Positions 1-6,550 of a DNA stretch of 10,889 nt are shown here, one piece after another (positions within the stretch are counted from its first letter, which is position 1; each line of letters starts with the position of its first letter). Source of the DNA: Clostridia bacterium. GTDB lineage: Bacteria > Bacillota_A > Clostridia > Oscillospirales > CAG-272. The stretch covers positions 1 through 10,889 of the forward strand of contig JAGBUD010000172.1 of assembly GCA_017630995.1 (NCBI GenBank), read 5' to 3'. The notes below the pieces were generated by a model, which ran no database searches, was not told the origin of the DNA, and worked only from the letters and a program-made list of their open reading frames with translations. The position numbers were made by a program, and so were the translations under genes.

Positions 1-440
1 AGAATAAGGGCGGCAAGGGTTACGTCGCTTACGTTGTGGTAATTTCGGCAAATTACGGCACGGTTGAGTCGGAGGCTCTTATCCACATTGGAAACAACGG
101 AAAGATAAGCGGACTCAATAAGCTTACTTGGAAAACAAGTGATGCAATGTACGGCTACGTTCCTCCCACAGCCGAGGAGGTAGACGCATTCTATAATAGA
201 CTCTCCGGCACAAGCTCCTCGACCATTGATGCAGTAGAGCTTGTAACCAACGCAACAAATACCTCAACCAACGTTATAAATTCCTTTAAGGAAGCTCTCA
301 CGGCGGTGGACGCCGTAAGGGCAAGCGAAAAGAGCATAGCTCCCAGAGTTATCGGAATAACCGTATTGGTTGTTGCTGTCGGCTCTTTTGTGGCATTCTT
401 CGTATATAACAGAAAAAGGAGGGCCCCTTATGAAAAATAA
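1..440 (+). CDS. rnfG: Rnf complex subunit G, FMN-binding protein (3' part only)
   Basis: The gene enters from the left edge in frame with position 3, so the GTG at 36 is internal and not a start. The visible part is the end of an FMN-binding domain. It has a GYV...YGTV stretch, an NGKISG turn, then an E-L-V-T-N-A-T-N-T-S motif at 237-266. In NqrC/RnfG proteins the Thr of the S/T-G-A-T motif carries covalent FMN attached by ApbE; here that Thr is codon 255-257, but the preceding Gly is Asn. A hydrophobic helix (about 348-407) followed by R-K-R-R ends the protein, placing the FMN domain outside the cell. Typical RnfG has its membrane helix at the N-terminus, so this C-terminal helix is unusual. 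The role is electron transfer within Rnf. Its 3' end overlaps rnfE by 11 bp. Identity rests on the motif plus its position directly before rnfE. Confidence 0.85.
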   Translation, partial: NKGGKGYVAYVVVISANYGTVESEALIHIGNNGKISGLNKLTWKTSDAMYGYVPPTAEEVDAFYNRLSGTSSSTIDAVELVTNATNTSTNVINSFKEALTAVDAVRASEKSIAPRVIGITVLVVAVGSFVAFFVYNRKRRAPYEK

Positions 441-1185
441 TAAGCTTATGCTTGTGCTCAAGGGTCTTATCCTTGAAAACCCCGTGCTTGTGCTTGTGCT
501 CGGCACGTGTCCCACCCTCGCTCAAACGGGAAGCGTTATTAACGCTCTCAGTATGGGCATTGCGGCAACCATAGTTTTGATTTGCTCAAATATGGCAATA
601 TCTGCGCTCAGAAAAATCATTCCCGATTCTGTCAGAATCCCGTGCTATATAGTTGTTATAGCGGCATTTGTAACCTTGGTTCAAATGTGCTTAAATGCAT
701 ATTTGCCCGAGCTTTACGATATGATGGGCGTTTATCTCGCTCTTATAGTAGTTAACTGCATAATTCTTGCAAGAGCGGAAATGTTCGCAAGAAAGAATAA
801 CGTTATCGATTCAGCTCTTGACGGTCTTGGAATGGGACTCGGATTCCTCCTCGCGCTTGTTGTAATGGCTCTCATTCGTGAAGCTCTCGGTGCGGGAACG
901 ATAACCGTAATCCCCGACAAGCCTTGGCATCTTCCAGTTCTTTCAAAGTACAATATTCCGATACTTCAAGAAGCTCCGGGTGGATTCCTTGTGTTCGGTA
1001 TTATGATTGCAGTAATAAACAAGATAGGTGTCAAAAAGGGCGCGGAAAAGCGCAAGAATTTCTCTTGCGCGGGTTGTCCCTCTGCAAGCATCTGCAACAA
1101 GACCTCGTGCAATGATATGGCGGAGGTTACCTCTCATATCACCGATACCGAGGCAAATCAGAACTCAACAGAGGAGGGTAACTGA
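430..1185 (+). CDS. rnfE: Rnf complex membrane subunit RnfE
   Basis: A 251-residue integral membrane subunit of the Rnf ferredoxin:NAD+ oxidoreductase. The RnfD/E/A-type signature N-P-V-L...L-G-T-C-P-T-L-A lies at residues 18-31. A second conserved Cys is in V-V-N-C (C110). In the RnfA/RnfE/NqrD/NqrE family these two cysteines help hold an intramembrane iron-sulfur cluster shared with RnfA. About six hydrophobic segments are visible. The start at 430 is chosen over an in-frame ATG at 370 because AGGAGG at 417-422 sits 7 nt before it and the upstream stretch lies inside rnfG. A polar C-terminal tail (about 202-251) carries four cysteines, C213, C216, C222 and C227. The stop codon TGA shares its last base with the rnfA ATG, which indicates translational coupling. 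Confidence 0.96.
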   Translation: MKNNKLMLVLKGLILENPVLVLVLGTCPTLAQTGSVINALSMGIAATIVLICSNMAISALRKIIPDSVRIPCYIVVIAAFVTLVQMCLNAYLPELYDMMGVYLALIVVNCIILARAEMFARKNNVIDSALDGLGMGLGFLLALVVMALIREALGAGTITVIPDKPWHLPVLSKYNIPILQEAPGGFLVFGIMIAVINKIGVKKGAEKRKNFSCAGCPSASICNKTSCNDMAEVTSHITDTEANQNSTEEGN

Positions 1186-1790
1186 TGGAAACTGTAAAGT
1201 CATTAATCCTCATTCTGATGGCGGGTGTTCTTGTAAATAACTACGTTCTTCAGCGCTTCCTTGGAATATGCCCTTTCCTCGGTGTTTCCAAAAAGGTTAA
1301 TCAAGCTGTGGGTATGGGCGTTTCGGTTATATTCGTAATGCTTTGCGCAACCGCAGTAACTTGGCCCATTCAAACCTTTATTCTTGATAACGAAAAGATA
1401 AATCTCGGATATCTTCAAACGATAGTGTTCATTCTCGTTATCGCTTCTCTCGTTCAGTTCGTGGAGATAGTGCTTAAAAAATTCATTCCCGCGCTCCATA
1501 AGTCGCTCGGCGTTTATCTCCCCCTTATAACCACAAACTGTGCAGTTCTCGGTGTTACCATAAACAATATAACCGATGGATTCGGATTTGTTGAGTCTAT
1601 GGTTTCCTCTCTCGGTGTCGGACTCGGCTTCTTGCTTGCGATGGTGCTCTTTGCGGGCGTTCGCTCAAGAATAGAAAATGCCCCCGTTCCCGAGTGTATG
1701 AAAGGCTTGCCTATAACGCTTATCGCGGCTTCGATAGTATCTCTTGCATTCTTCGGATTTGCCGGAGTTGTCGAAGGCATACTTGCGTAA
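1185..1790 (+). CDS. rnfA: Rnf complex membrane subunit RnfA
   Basis: A 201-residue membrane protein, the normal length for RnfA. It shows the family hallmark V-L-V-N-N-Y-V-L...L-G-I-C-P-F-L-G-V-S near residues 15-35 and the second conserved Cys in L-I-T-T-N-C (C119). Known RnfA/RnfE pairs are inverted-topology homologues that form the membrane core and bind a cluster through C29 and C119 equivalents together with RnfE. About six membrane helices are visible. The ATG overlaps the rnfE stop by one base and is preceded by GAGGAGGG (1171-1178). It is followed after 15 bp by rnfB, so the operon continues. Nothing in it departs from the family. Confidence 0.97.
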   Translation: METVKSLILILMAGVLVNNYVLQRFLGICPFLGVSKKVNQAVGMGVSVIFVMLCATAVTWPIQTFILDNEKINLGYLQTIVFILVIASLVQFVEIVLKKFIPALHKSLGVYLPLITTNCAVLGVTINNITDGFGFVESMVSSLGVGLGFLLAMVLFAGVRSRIENAPVPECMKGLPITLIAASIVSLAFFGFAGVVEGILA

Positions 1791-1805
1791 AGGAGGGAAA
1801 GTAAA

Positions 1806-2624
1806 ATGCCAATTTTAGTTCCAATTCTTCTTCTTTTAGGTGTTGGCTTGCTTTGTGCGCTCATTCTCACCGTTGCGTCCTCTTATTTTGACGTTCGTGA
1901 GGACGAAAGAATATCTCAAATAAAAGAGTGTCTCCCCGGTGCAAACTGCGGTGCATGCGGATATTCGGGCTGTGAGAGCTATGCAAAGGCTCTCGTCAGC
2001 GGCGACAACGTTAAAGCGAATTTGTGTGTGCCGGGCGGTGACGGAACTGCGGCGGAAATTTCGCAGATTCTCGGAGTAGAGGCAGAGGAGGTTGTCGAGC
2101 AGGTTGCATACGTTGCTTGTAACGGTGCTTGCCACCCCGATGAAAGAAAATATATTTATCAAGGTCCCCCCACTTGCAAGGCGGCGAATATGAATTTCGC
2201 GGGCGATAGATTTTGTACCTTTGCGTGTCTTGGTTATGGCGATTGCATAAAGGTTTGCCCCCGCGATGCAATATTTATAAATAGCAAGGGGATTGCGGAA
2301 ATTGACCCGCAAAAGTGCATAGGCTGCGGTCTTTGCGCTCGCACCTGTCCCAACGGAATCATTCACCTTGTAAATGACGTTACACGCGTGGTGGTTAAAT
2401 GTAATAATCACTACAAGGGTGCAGAGGTTCGCAAGTTCTGTGAAAACGGTTGCATAGCTTGCGGCAAATGCGAAAAGGTATGCCCCACAGCAGCCATAAA
2501 ACTCGTAGATAATCTCGCCACCATAGATTACGAAAAATGCATTTCGTGCGGTAAATGTAGGGAAGTATGCCCTGTAAAGTGTATACATGAGGACAACTTT
2601 ATCTGTGGCGCCCATTTTGAATGA
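1806..2624 (+). CDS. rnfB: Rnf complex iron-sulfur subunit RnfB
   Basis: A 272-residue electron-carrying subunit, the likely entry point for electrons from reduced ferredoxin. Residues 1-25 form one N-terminal membrane helix. A 4Fe-4S ('Fes') domain follows, with C42, C48, C51 and C56. Four ferredoxin-type motifs come next: C137/C141/C147/C151, C171/C174/C177/C181, C216/C219/C222/C226 and C245/C248/C251/C255. That makes at least five predicted [4Fe-4S] clusters, more than the proteobacterial RnfB and in line with cysteine-rich clostridial RnfB proteins. Extra cysteines (C74, C105, C109, C124, C199, C212, C259, C267) are present. The start is fixed by AGGAGG at 1791-1796, right after the rnfA stop. 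It is the last recognised rnf gene here. Confidence 0.97.
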   Translation: MPILVPILLLLGVGLLCALILTVASSYFDVREDERISQIKECLPGANCGACGYSGCESYAKALVSGDNVKANLCVPGGDGTAAEISQILGVEAEEVVEQVAYVACNGACHPDERKYIYQGPPTCKAANMNFAGDRFCTFACLGYGDCIKVCPRDAIFINSKGIAEIDPQKCIGCGLCARTCPNGIIHLVNDVTRVVVKCNNHYKGAEVRKFCENGCIACGKCEKVCPTAAIKLVDNLATIDYEKCISCGKCREVCPVKCIHEDNFICGAHFE

Positions 2625-2716
2625 AAAAATTTTGGCTACAACCGTCGCTTCTCGTCGCTCACTGTAGGTAACTGTAGCTTCTGACTCAAAATCGACGCTT
2701 CCGGCTCAAAATTTTT
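2624..2716. repeat. Palindromic spacer with short phased direct repeats
   Basis: The stretch between rnfB and the next gene is bounded by AAAAATTTTG (2625-2634) and its exact complement CAAAATTTTT (2707-2716). An inner pair, CGTCG (2643-2647) and CGACG (2693-2697), extends the symmetry. Inside are direct repeats: CGTCGCT at 2643 and 2653, ACTGTAG at 2661 and 2671 (10 bp apart), and CTCAAAAT at 2685 and 2705 (20 bp apart). It begins at the rnfB stop codon and ends just before the ribosome binding site of the next gene. It could be a member of an interspersed repeat family or an RNA processing or attenuation hairpin; copy number elsewhere is unknown. Confidence 0.6.
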
Positions 2717-2745
2717 CTATTTTTGAAACTTGAAGGAGAGAAAAA

Positions 2746-3087
2746 ATGAAAGCAAGTAAACGCTATCTTTACGACATTATTCTCGTAGTAGCATTGCTTT
2801 CGGTTTTTCTCTCCATTTTCTTTTTCGTTTACAAAAAAAGCGGCACGGGTGACGTTGCCCGTGTTTATATAGGCAACGACCTCGTCGGTGAATATAGGCT
2901 TGACGTTGATGGTGAGTTCACTATTAACGGCGGAACGAACAAGCTTAAAATCGAGAACGGAAAGGCGTTCATGATTTATGCCGAGTGCCCTGACGGTTGG
3001 TGCAAGAATCAAGGCAAAATCAATCTTTGCGGCGAGAGAATCGTTTGTCTTCCTAACAAAGTTATGGTTATGATTGAGGAGGGATAG
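2746..3087 (+). CDS. Membrane-anchored NusG domain II family protein
   Basis: A 113-residue protein with one N-terminal membrane helix (about residues 8-29) and an extracytoplasmic beta-rich domain. The C-terminal half matches the NusG_II family pattern: a V-Y-I-G-N strand, then E-C-P-D-G-W-C (C81, C86), a Gly-Lys-Ile turn, C95, and G-E-R-I-V-C-L-P-N (C101) followed by a V-x-V-x-I strand. The four cysteines suggest disulfides or metal binding. The biochemical role is not established. In clostridial genomes this family is often next to the Gx-type membrane protein and near rnf or apbE genes, as here. GGAG at 2735-2738 supports the ATG. It lies 3 bp before the following gene, so the two are almost certainly co-transcribed. 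Confidence 0.85.
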   Translation: MKASKRYLYDIILVVALLSVFLSIFFFVYKKSGTGDVARVYIGNDLVGEYRLDVDGEFTINGGTNKLKIENGKAFMIYAECPDGWCKNQGKINLCGERIVCLPNKVMVMIEEG

Positions 3088-3090
3088 ACG

Positions 3091-3588
3091 GTGAATAAAG
3101 CTACAAAAAGGCTTGCGTTTCTCGCGGTTTCCGTGACGCTTGCTATGATTTTATCGTTTGTGGAATCGCAGATTCCGCCTCTCTCGGCGGTGCCCGGAGT
3201 CAAAATCGGGCTTCCCAATATCGTAATCGTATTTTTGCTTTATAAGCTTGGTTGGCGGGAGGCGTGCGGCGTTTCTATTGTGCGAGTTTTGCTCGCGTCG
3301 CTTCTTTTTGGAAGTCCCGTCAGCTTTTTATACAGTATTTTCGGTGCAATTCTCTCTCTTGCGGTTATGATAGCGGTAAAGAAGCTTTTATCGTTCTCTG
3401 CTATAGGTGTCAGCGTGCTTGGCGCGCTTTTCCATAACGTTGGTCAGATTTTGGCTGCCGTTATCGTTATGGGAACGGGTGCTATAGCGTATTATCTCGT
3501 GCCGCTTTCGGTTTCGGGAACTCTTGCGGGTATCGTTGTGGGCTTGCTTGGCGGAATAGTTGCGGTAAGAGTAAAAATAAAAAAATAA
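3091..3588 (+). CDS. Gx transporter family membrane protein (Hpre_diP_synt_I type)
   Basis: A 165-residue, very hydrophobic protein with about five membrane helices. It shows the family pattern P-G-V-K-I-G-L-P-N-I near residues 35-44 and a conserved A-L-F-H-N-V-G-Q segment near residues 112-119. The family is often annotated as 'heptaprenyl diphosphate synthase component I', but there is no prenyltransferase motif, and it resembles small transport S-components more than an enzyme. The substrate is unknown. The start is GTG at 3091, supported by AGGAGG at 3077-3082 with 8 nt spacing. It is the last gene of the + strand block and ends at a terminator. Its pairing with the NusG-domain-II protein suggests a joint function, possibly linked to Rnf maturation or cofactor supply; that link is inference. 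Confidence 0.85.
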   Translation: MNKATKRLAFLAVSVTLAMILSFVESQIPPLSAVPGVKIGLPNIVIVFLLYKLGWREACGVSIVRVLLASLLFGSPVSFLYSIFGAILSLAVMIAVKKLLSFSAIGVSVLGALFHNVGQILAAVIVMGTGAIAYYLVPLSVSGTLAGIVVGLLGGIVAVRVKIKK

Positions 3589-3626
3589 CAGACTTCGCTT
3601 TTATCCTTGCGAAGTCTGTTTTCTTA
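3588..3626. terminator. Bidirectional intrinsic terminator
   Basis: An 11-bp perfect stem (ACAGACTTCGC at 3588-3598 with GCGAAGTCTGT at 3609-3619) with a 10-nt loop is followed by TTTTCTT. On the other strand the hairpin is followed by another T-rich run (complement of 3573-3587). It therefore fits termination of both the rnf-side block and the convergent argF operon. Confidence 0.9.
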
Positions 3627-3653
3627 TTTATATTTAATTAAATTTGCATTCAA

Positions 3654-4640
3654 TTAAAGAGTTGCAGCCATAACTGCCTTGATTGTGTGCATTCTGTTTT
3701 CCGCTTCCTCGAAAACGATTGATTGCTCGCTTTCGAACACCTCGTCGGAAACCTCCATAAATTCTCTGCCGAATTTTGCTCCAATCTCTTTGCCTATTGT
3801 GGTTTTAAGATCATGGTAGGAGGGGAGGCAGTGCATAAATACTGCGCTATCCTTTGCATAAGACATAACCTCTTTGGTCACTGCGTAGGGTGAAAGCTCT
3901 CCGATTCTCTCTGCCCAAACCTCGTAAGGCTCGCCCATAGAAACCCAAACGTCAGTGTAAATAACGTCGGCGTTCTTGCAAGCTTCCTTGGGATCGGTGA
4001 GGAACGTGAGAGTTGCGCCGCTTTCCTTTGCAAGCTTTTCGCATTCTGCGATAAGAGCTTTATCGGGGAAGTACTTTTCCGGTGCGCAAACTACAAAGTC
4101 GAGTCCCATTTTCGCAGAGCCAACCATAAGGGAATTGCCCATGTTATAGCGGGCGTCGCCCATGTAAACCATCTTGATGCCCTTGAGATAGCCGAAATGC
4201 TCTTTAATGGTCATAAAGTCCGCAAGGATCTGCGTGGGGTGGAATTCGTTGGTGAGTCCATTCCAAACGGGAACTTTTGAATACTTTGCAAGCTCCTCAA
4301 CAAGCTCTTGACCGTAGCCGCGGTACTCTATACCGTCATACATAGAAGCAAGCACTCTTGCGGTGTCTGCAATGGTTTCCTTTTTGCCTATCTGTGAGCC
4401 TTGGGAATCAAGGTAGGTAACGCCCATGCCAAGATCCATTCCCGCAACCTCAAAGGCGCAGCGGGTTCTGGTGCTCGTTTTTTCGAATATCAAGGCGATG
4501 TTCTTGCCTTCGCAAAGCTTGTGGGGGATTCCTGCCTTTTTCTTCGCCTTAAGGTCGATGGCAAGGTCGATAAGCTCGCCTATTTCCTCTGAAGAAAAAT
4601 CAAGAAGCTTTAAAAAATCTTTTCCTTTTATATTAAGCAT
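3654..4640 (-). CDS. argF: Ornithine carbamoyltransferase
   Basis: Transfers the carbamoyl group from carbamoyl phosphate to ornithine, giving citrulline. It is cytoplasmic and 328 residues long, close to the family norm. The carbamoyl-phosphate loop S-T-R-T-R is at 56-60, H-P-T-Q at 134-137, the ornithine-type S-M-G-E motif at 234-237 and the catalytic H-C-L-P at 270-273. The S-M-G-E motif separates it from aspartate carbamoyltransferase. The start is ATG at 4640, because GGAG at 4647-4650 sits 6 nt before it; the longer TTG-initiated frame from 4652 would place this site inside the coding region. It follows the ABC ATPase gene by 20 bp and is the last gene of the transporter operon. Whether it works in biosynthesis or in citrulline breakdown (arcB role) cannot be told from the protein; no other arginine deiminase genes are seen. 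Confidence 0.95.
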   Translation of the reverse strand: MLNIKGKDFLKLLDFSSEEIGELIDLAIDLKAKKKAGIPHKLCEGKNIALIFEKTSTRTRCAFEVAGMDLGMGVTYLDSQGSQIGKKETIADTARVLASMYDGIEYRGYGQELVEELAKYSKVPVWNGLTNEFHPTQILADFMTIKEHFGYLKGIKMVYMGDARYNMGNSLMVGSAKMGLDFVVCAPEKYFPDKALIAECEKLAKESGATLTFLTDPKEACKNADVIYTDVWVSMGEPYEVWAERIGELSPYAVTKEVMSYAKDSAVFMHCLPSYHDLKTTIGKEIGAKFGREFMEVSDEVFESEQSIVFEEAENRMHTIKAVMAATL

Positions 4641-4646
4641 ATCTAA

Positions 4647-4650
4647 CTCC
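4647..4650 (-). promoter_or_regulatory. Ribosome binding site deciding the argF start
   Basis: GGAG on the minus strand lies 6 nt before ATG 4640. It lies within the reading frame that would begin with TTG at 4652, which argues for the shorter protein. Confidence 0.75.
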
Positions 4651-4660
4651 AACTTTAAAA

Positions 4661-5413
4661 TTAAAGAACTTTTGAAAGAAACGTTTTAAGTCTTTCCGAC
4701 TGGGGATTTCCAAAAAGCTCCGAGGGCACGTTTTCTTCGGCAATAACTCCGTCGTCAAGGAAGATAACTCTGTTTGCAACCTCTCTTGCAAATCCCATTT
4801 CGTGTGTAACAACTATCATCGTCATACCCGTTGCGGCAAGCTCTTTCATAACGTCGAGAACCTCGCCGACCATCTCGGGGTCGAGCGCTGACGTCGGCTC
4901 GTCAAAGAGCATAACGTCGGGTTCCATGCAAAGTGCTCTTACGATAGCAACTCTCTGCTTCTGACCTCCCGAAAGCATATCGGGATAGTCGTTTGCTCTG
5001 TCCGCAAGTCCAACTCTTTCGAGCAGTGCCATAGCCTTTGCTTCCGCTTCCGCCTTGGGCACCTTTTTGAGCATTGTGGGGCCTATTGTGAGGTTTTTGA
5101 GTATTGTGAGGTGGGGGAAGAGGTTAAACTGCTGGAAAACCATTCCCATCTTCTGTCTGTGGAGATTAAGGTTAACGGTTTTTGACATAAGGTCAACGCC
5201 GTCGAATATGATGCTTCCGCTCGTAGGCTGCTCGAGAAGGTTGAGACAACGAAGGAAGGTTGATTTACCCGAGCCCGATGCGCCTATAACGCAAAGCACG
5301 TCGCCCTTGTTTATATTAATATCAATTCCTTTAAGGACTGCAACGTTATCAAAGCTTTTGGTAAGCCCCGAAACGTTTATTATAACGTCATTATTTGCTG
5401 ATGCGACGTTCAT
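4661..5413 (-). CDS. Polar amino acid ABC transporter ATP-binding protein
   Basis: A 250-residue ATPase of the GlnQ/HisP class that powers uptake through the neighbouring permease. Walker [10 protein letters not shown] is at 44-52, the Q-loop Gln at 94, the signature L-S-G-G-Q at 147-151, Walker B V-M-L-F-D-E at 167-172 and the switch His at 204 in V-T-H-E-M. All catalytic positions are present. The start is ATG at 5413, preceded by AAAGGAGG (5424-5431) with 10 nt spacing; the in-frame TTG at 5434 would place this site inside the gene. The 5' end overlaps the permease gene by 23 bp, so translation is probably coupled. The substrate is not readable from the ATPase. Its neighbours argF and the binding protein point to arginine, ornithine or citrulline, by inference. 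Confidence 0.95.
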   Translation of the reverse strand: MNVASANNDVIINVSGLTKSFDNVAVLKGIDININKGDVLCVIGASGSGKSTFLRCLNLLEQPTSGSIIFDGVDLMSKTVNLNLHRQKMGMVFQQFNLFPHLTILKNLTIGPTMLKKVPKAEAEAKAMALLERVGLADRANDYPDMLSGGQKQRVAIVRALCMEPDVMLFDEPTSALDPEMVGEVLDVMKELAATGMTMIVVTHEMGFAREVANRVIFLDDGVIAEENVPSELFGNPQSERLKTFLSKVL

Positions 5414-6473
5414 TTTTCTTGAGCCTCCTTTCAAAAACCTTGAGAAGCTGTGTCATACCTACAACGAGTGCAAGATATATAAGTTCGGAAAGTATAAGAG
5501 GGTTCACCGCATCGAACGTATTGTTTCTTATAAGGTTAACACCGCGCGTAAGGTCAACGACGGCAACGTAACCCGCAACCGAGGTTTCCTTTAACAGTGC
5601 AATACATTCGTTACCTATAGCGGGAAGAACGTTCTTGATTGCTTGGGGGAATATGATGTTTTTCATAGCCTGCCATTTTGACATACCAATGCTTCTTGCG
5701 GCTTCCATTTGACCCTTATCAACTGCGTTTATACCGCTTCTGACAAGCTCTGCCATATATGCGCCGGAATTTATACCGAATGCTATGATAGCAACCAAAA
5801 CTCCGTTAACACTTACAAGAATTATAAAGAAGAATATAAGCAAAAGAACTGTGATGGGAATACCGCGGATAACCGTTGTATAAATATCGCAGAGAAGATT
5901 TATGAAGAATAACTTTTTGTTATCCTCGGTATAGTATTTTGCAACGGCAACAAGAACACCGAGCACAACTCCGATAAGAAGCGCACCGATTGTAATAAGG
6001 AGCGTATTTCCAAGGCCTTTAACGATATACATATAGTTTTTGTCTTCGATAAAGGTTTTGCGGAGCTGGTTGTGCCAGAGCTTCTTTGTTGCGCACTTGA
6101 GGGCGTTTCTTGTTCCGAGAAAGACTGTCTTTTCGGACTTTTCAAGAATGAGCACCTCTTGGTTGCTCTCGTCAGCCATAGTCTTAAACGCATCAAGAAC
6201 CATATCTGCGGCTTCGGAGGTTTTGCAGTAGCAGATAATAATGCTTTCCTCGTTCTTTTCCGCTTTAAGATATGCGGTAAGATACGCGGAAGCACCGATG
6301 GCTTCAAGGTCTTCCGCTTTGTTGACAAGCGTGGTTTCGTAGTAATTCGTCTTCAAGTTGCTTGCGGTTGCTTTTGCTCCCGGAATATCCTCAGCAGAAA
6401 CGCAGGAGGAAAGAGAAAAAACAAGCGAAAGAATCACCGGAAGGAGCAAAAAAAATGCAAATAGCTTTTTCAT
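5391..6473 (-). CDS. Amino acid ABC permease fused to an N-terminal lipoprotein-type domain
   Basis: A 360-residue protein in two parts. Residues 1-24 look like a lipoprotein signal peptide: M-K-K, a hydrophobic core and lipobox L-S-S-C with C24. Residues about 25-130 are a soluble domain I do not recognise, of alpha/beta character, with paired cysteines C81 and C83. From about residue 146 it is a HisM/GlnP-type permease. It begins [14 protein letters not shown] and has about five membrane helices. The EAA loop lies at 254-278 ([11 protein letters not shown]), which contacts the ATPase. Such permeases normally have about 215-230 residues and an outside N-terminus, so the extra domain would face outward. 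Ribosome binding site AGGAG is at 6480-6484, 6 nt before ATG 6473. Frames run unbroken through the junction, so this is one protein unless the assembly is wrong. Confidence 0.92.
   Translation of the reverse strand: MKKLFAFFLLLPVILSLVFSLSSCVSAEDIPGAKATASNLKTNYYETTLVNKAEDLEAIGASAYLTAYLKAEKNEESIIICYCKTSEAADMVLDAFKTMADESNQEVLILEKSEKTVFLGTRNALKCATKKLWHNQLRKTFIEDKNYMYIVKGLGNTLLITIGALLIGVVLGVLVAVAKYYTEDNKKLFFINLLCDIYTTVIRGIPITVLLLIFFFIILVSVNGVLVAIIAFGINSGAYMAELVRSGINAVDKGQMEAARSIGMSKWQAMKNIIFPQAIKNVLPAIGNECIALLKETSVAGYVAVVDLTRGVNLIRNNTFDAVNPLILSELIYLALVVGMTQLLKVFERRLKKNERRISK
5424..5428 (-). promoter_or_regulatory. Ribosome binding site deciding the ATPase start
   Basis: GGAGG on the minus strand lies 10 nt before ATG 5413, inside the 3' end of the permease gene. 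It rules against the upstream TTG at 5434 as the start. Confidence 0.75.
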
Positions 6474-6490
6474 AGAATTCTCCTAAATCA

Positions 6491-6542
6491 GATAAAAAAG
6501 AAAAGTTTGGGGTGCACCTTTTGGGGCACCCCTAAAGCTTTT
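6491..6542 (-). terminator. Intra-operon terminator or attenuator hairpin
   Basis: On the minus strand, just after the binding-protein gene, GGGGTGC (complement of 6526-6532) pairs with GCACCCC (complement of 6509-6515). The stem is lengthened by AAAAG/CTTTT at 6501-6505 and 6538-6542. A T-rich run follows (complement of 6491-6504). It lies between the binding protein and the permease, where partial termination commonly keeps binding protein in excess over the membrane parts. Confidence 0.8.
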
Positions 6543-6550
6543 GTTGGAAA

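Noticed and set aside
204..224. S-G-T-S-S-S in RnfG as the flavin-attachment site
   Set aside because: It lacks the A-T core, and the later T-N-A-T-N-T-S motif fits the family position better.
1836..2615. Long open frame of 259 codons on the minus strand opposite rnfB
   Set aside because: It is the antisense shadow of a gene with complete iron-sulfur motifs, and its translation shows no recognisable domain.
2686..3012. Open frame of 108 codons on the minus strand opposite the NusG-domain-II gene
   Set aside because: The + strand gene has a ribosome binding site and family motifs, and the minus frame runs through the repeat spacer.
5055..5594. Open frame of 179 codons on the + strand opposite the ATPase and permease
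   Set aside because: It spans the junction of two clear minus-strand genes and has no motif or ribosome binding site.
6072..6464. Open frame of 130 codons on the + strand opposite the N-terminal domain of the permease
   Set aside because: I considered whether the odd extra domain might be an antisense artefact, but the minus-strand frame has a signal peptide, lipobox, ribosome binding site and an unbroken join to the permease.
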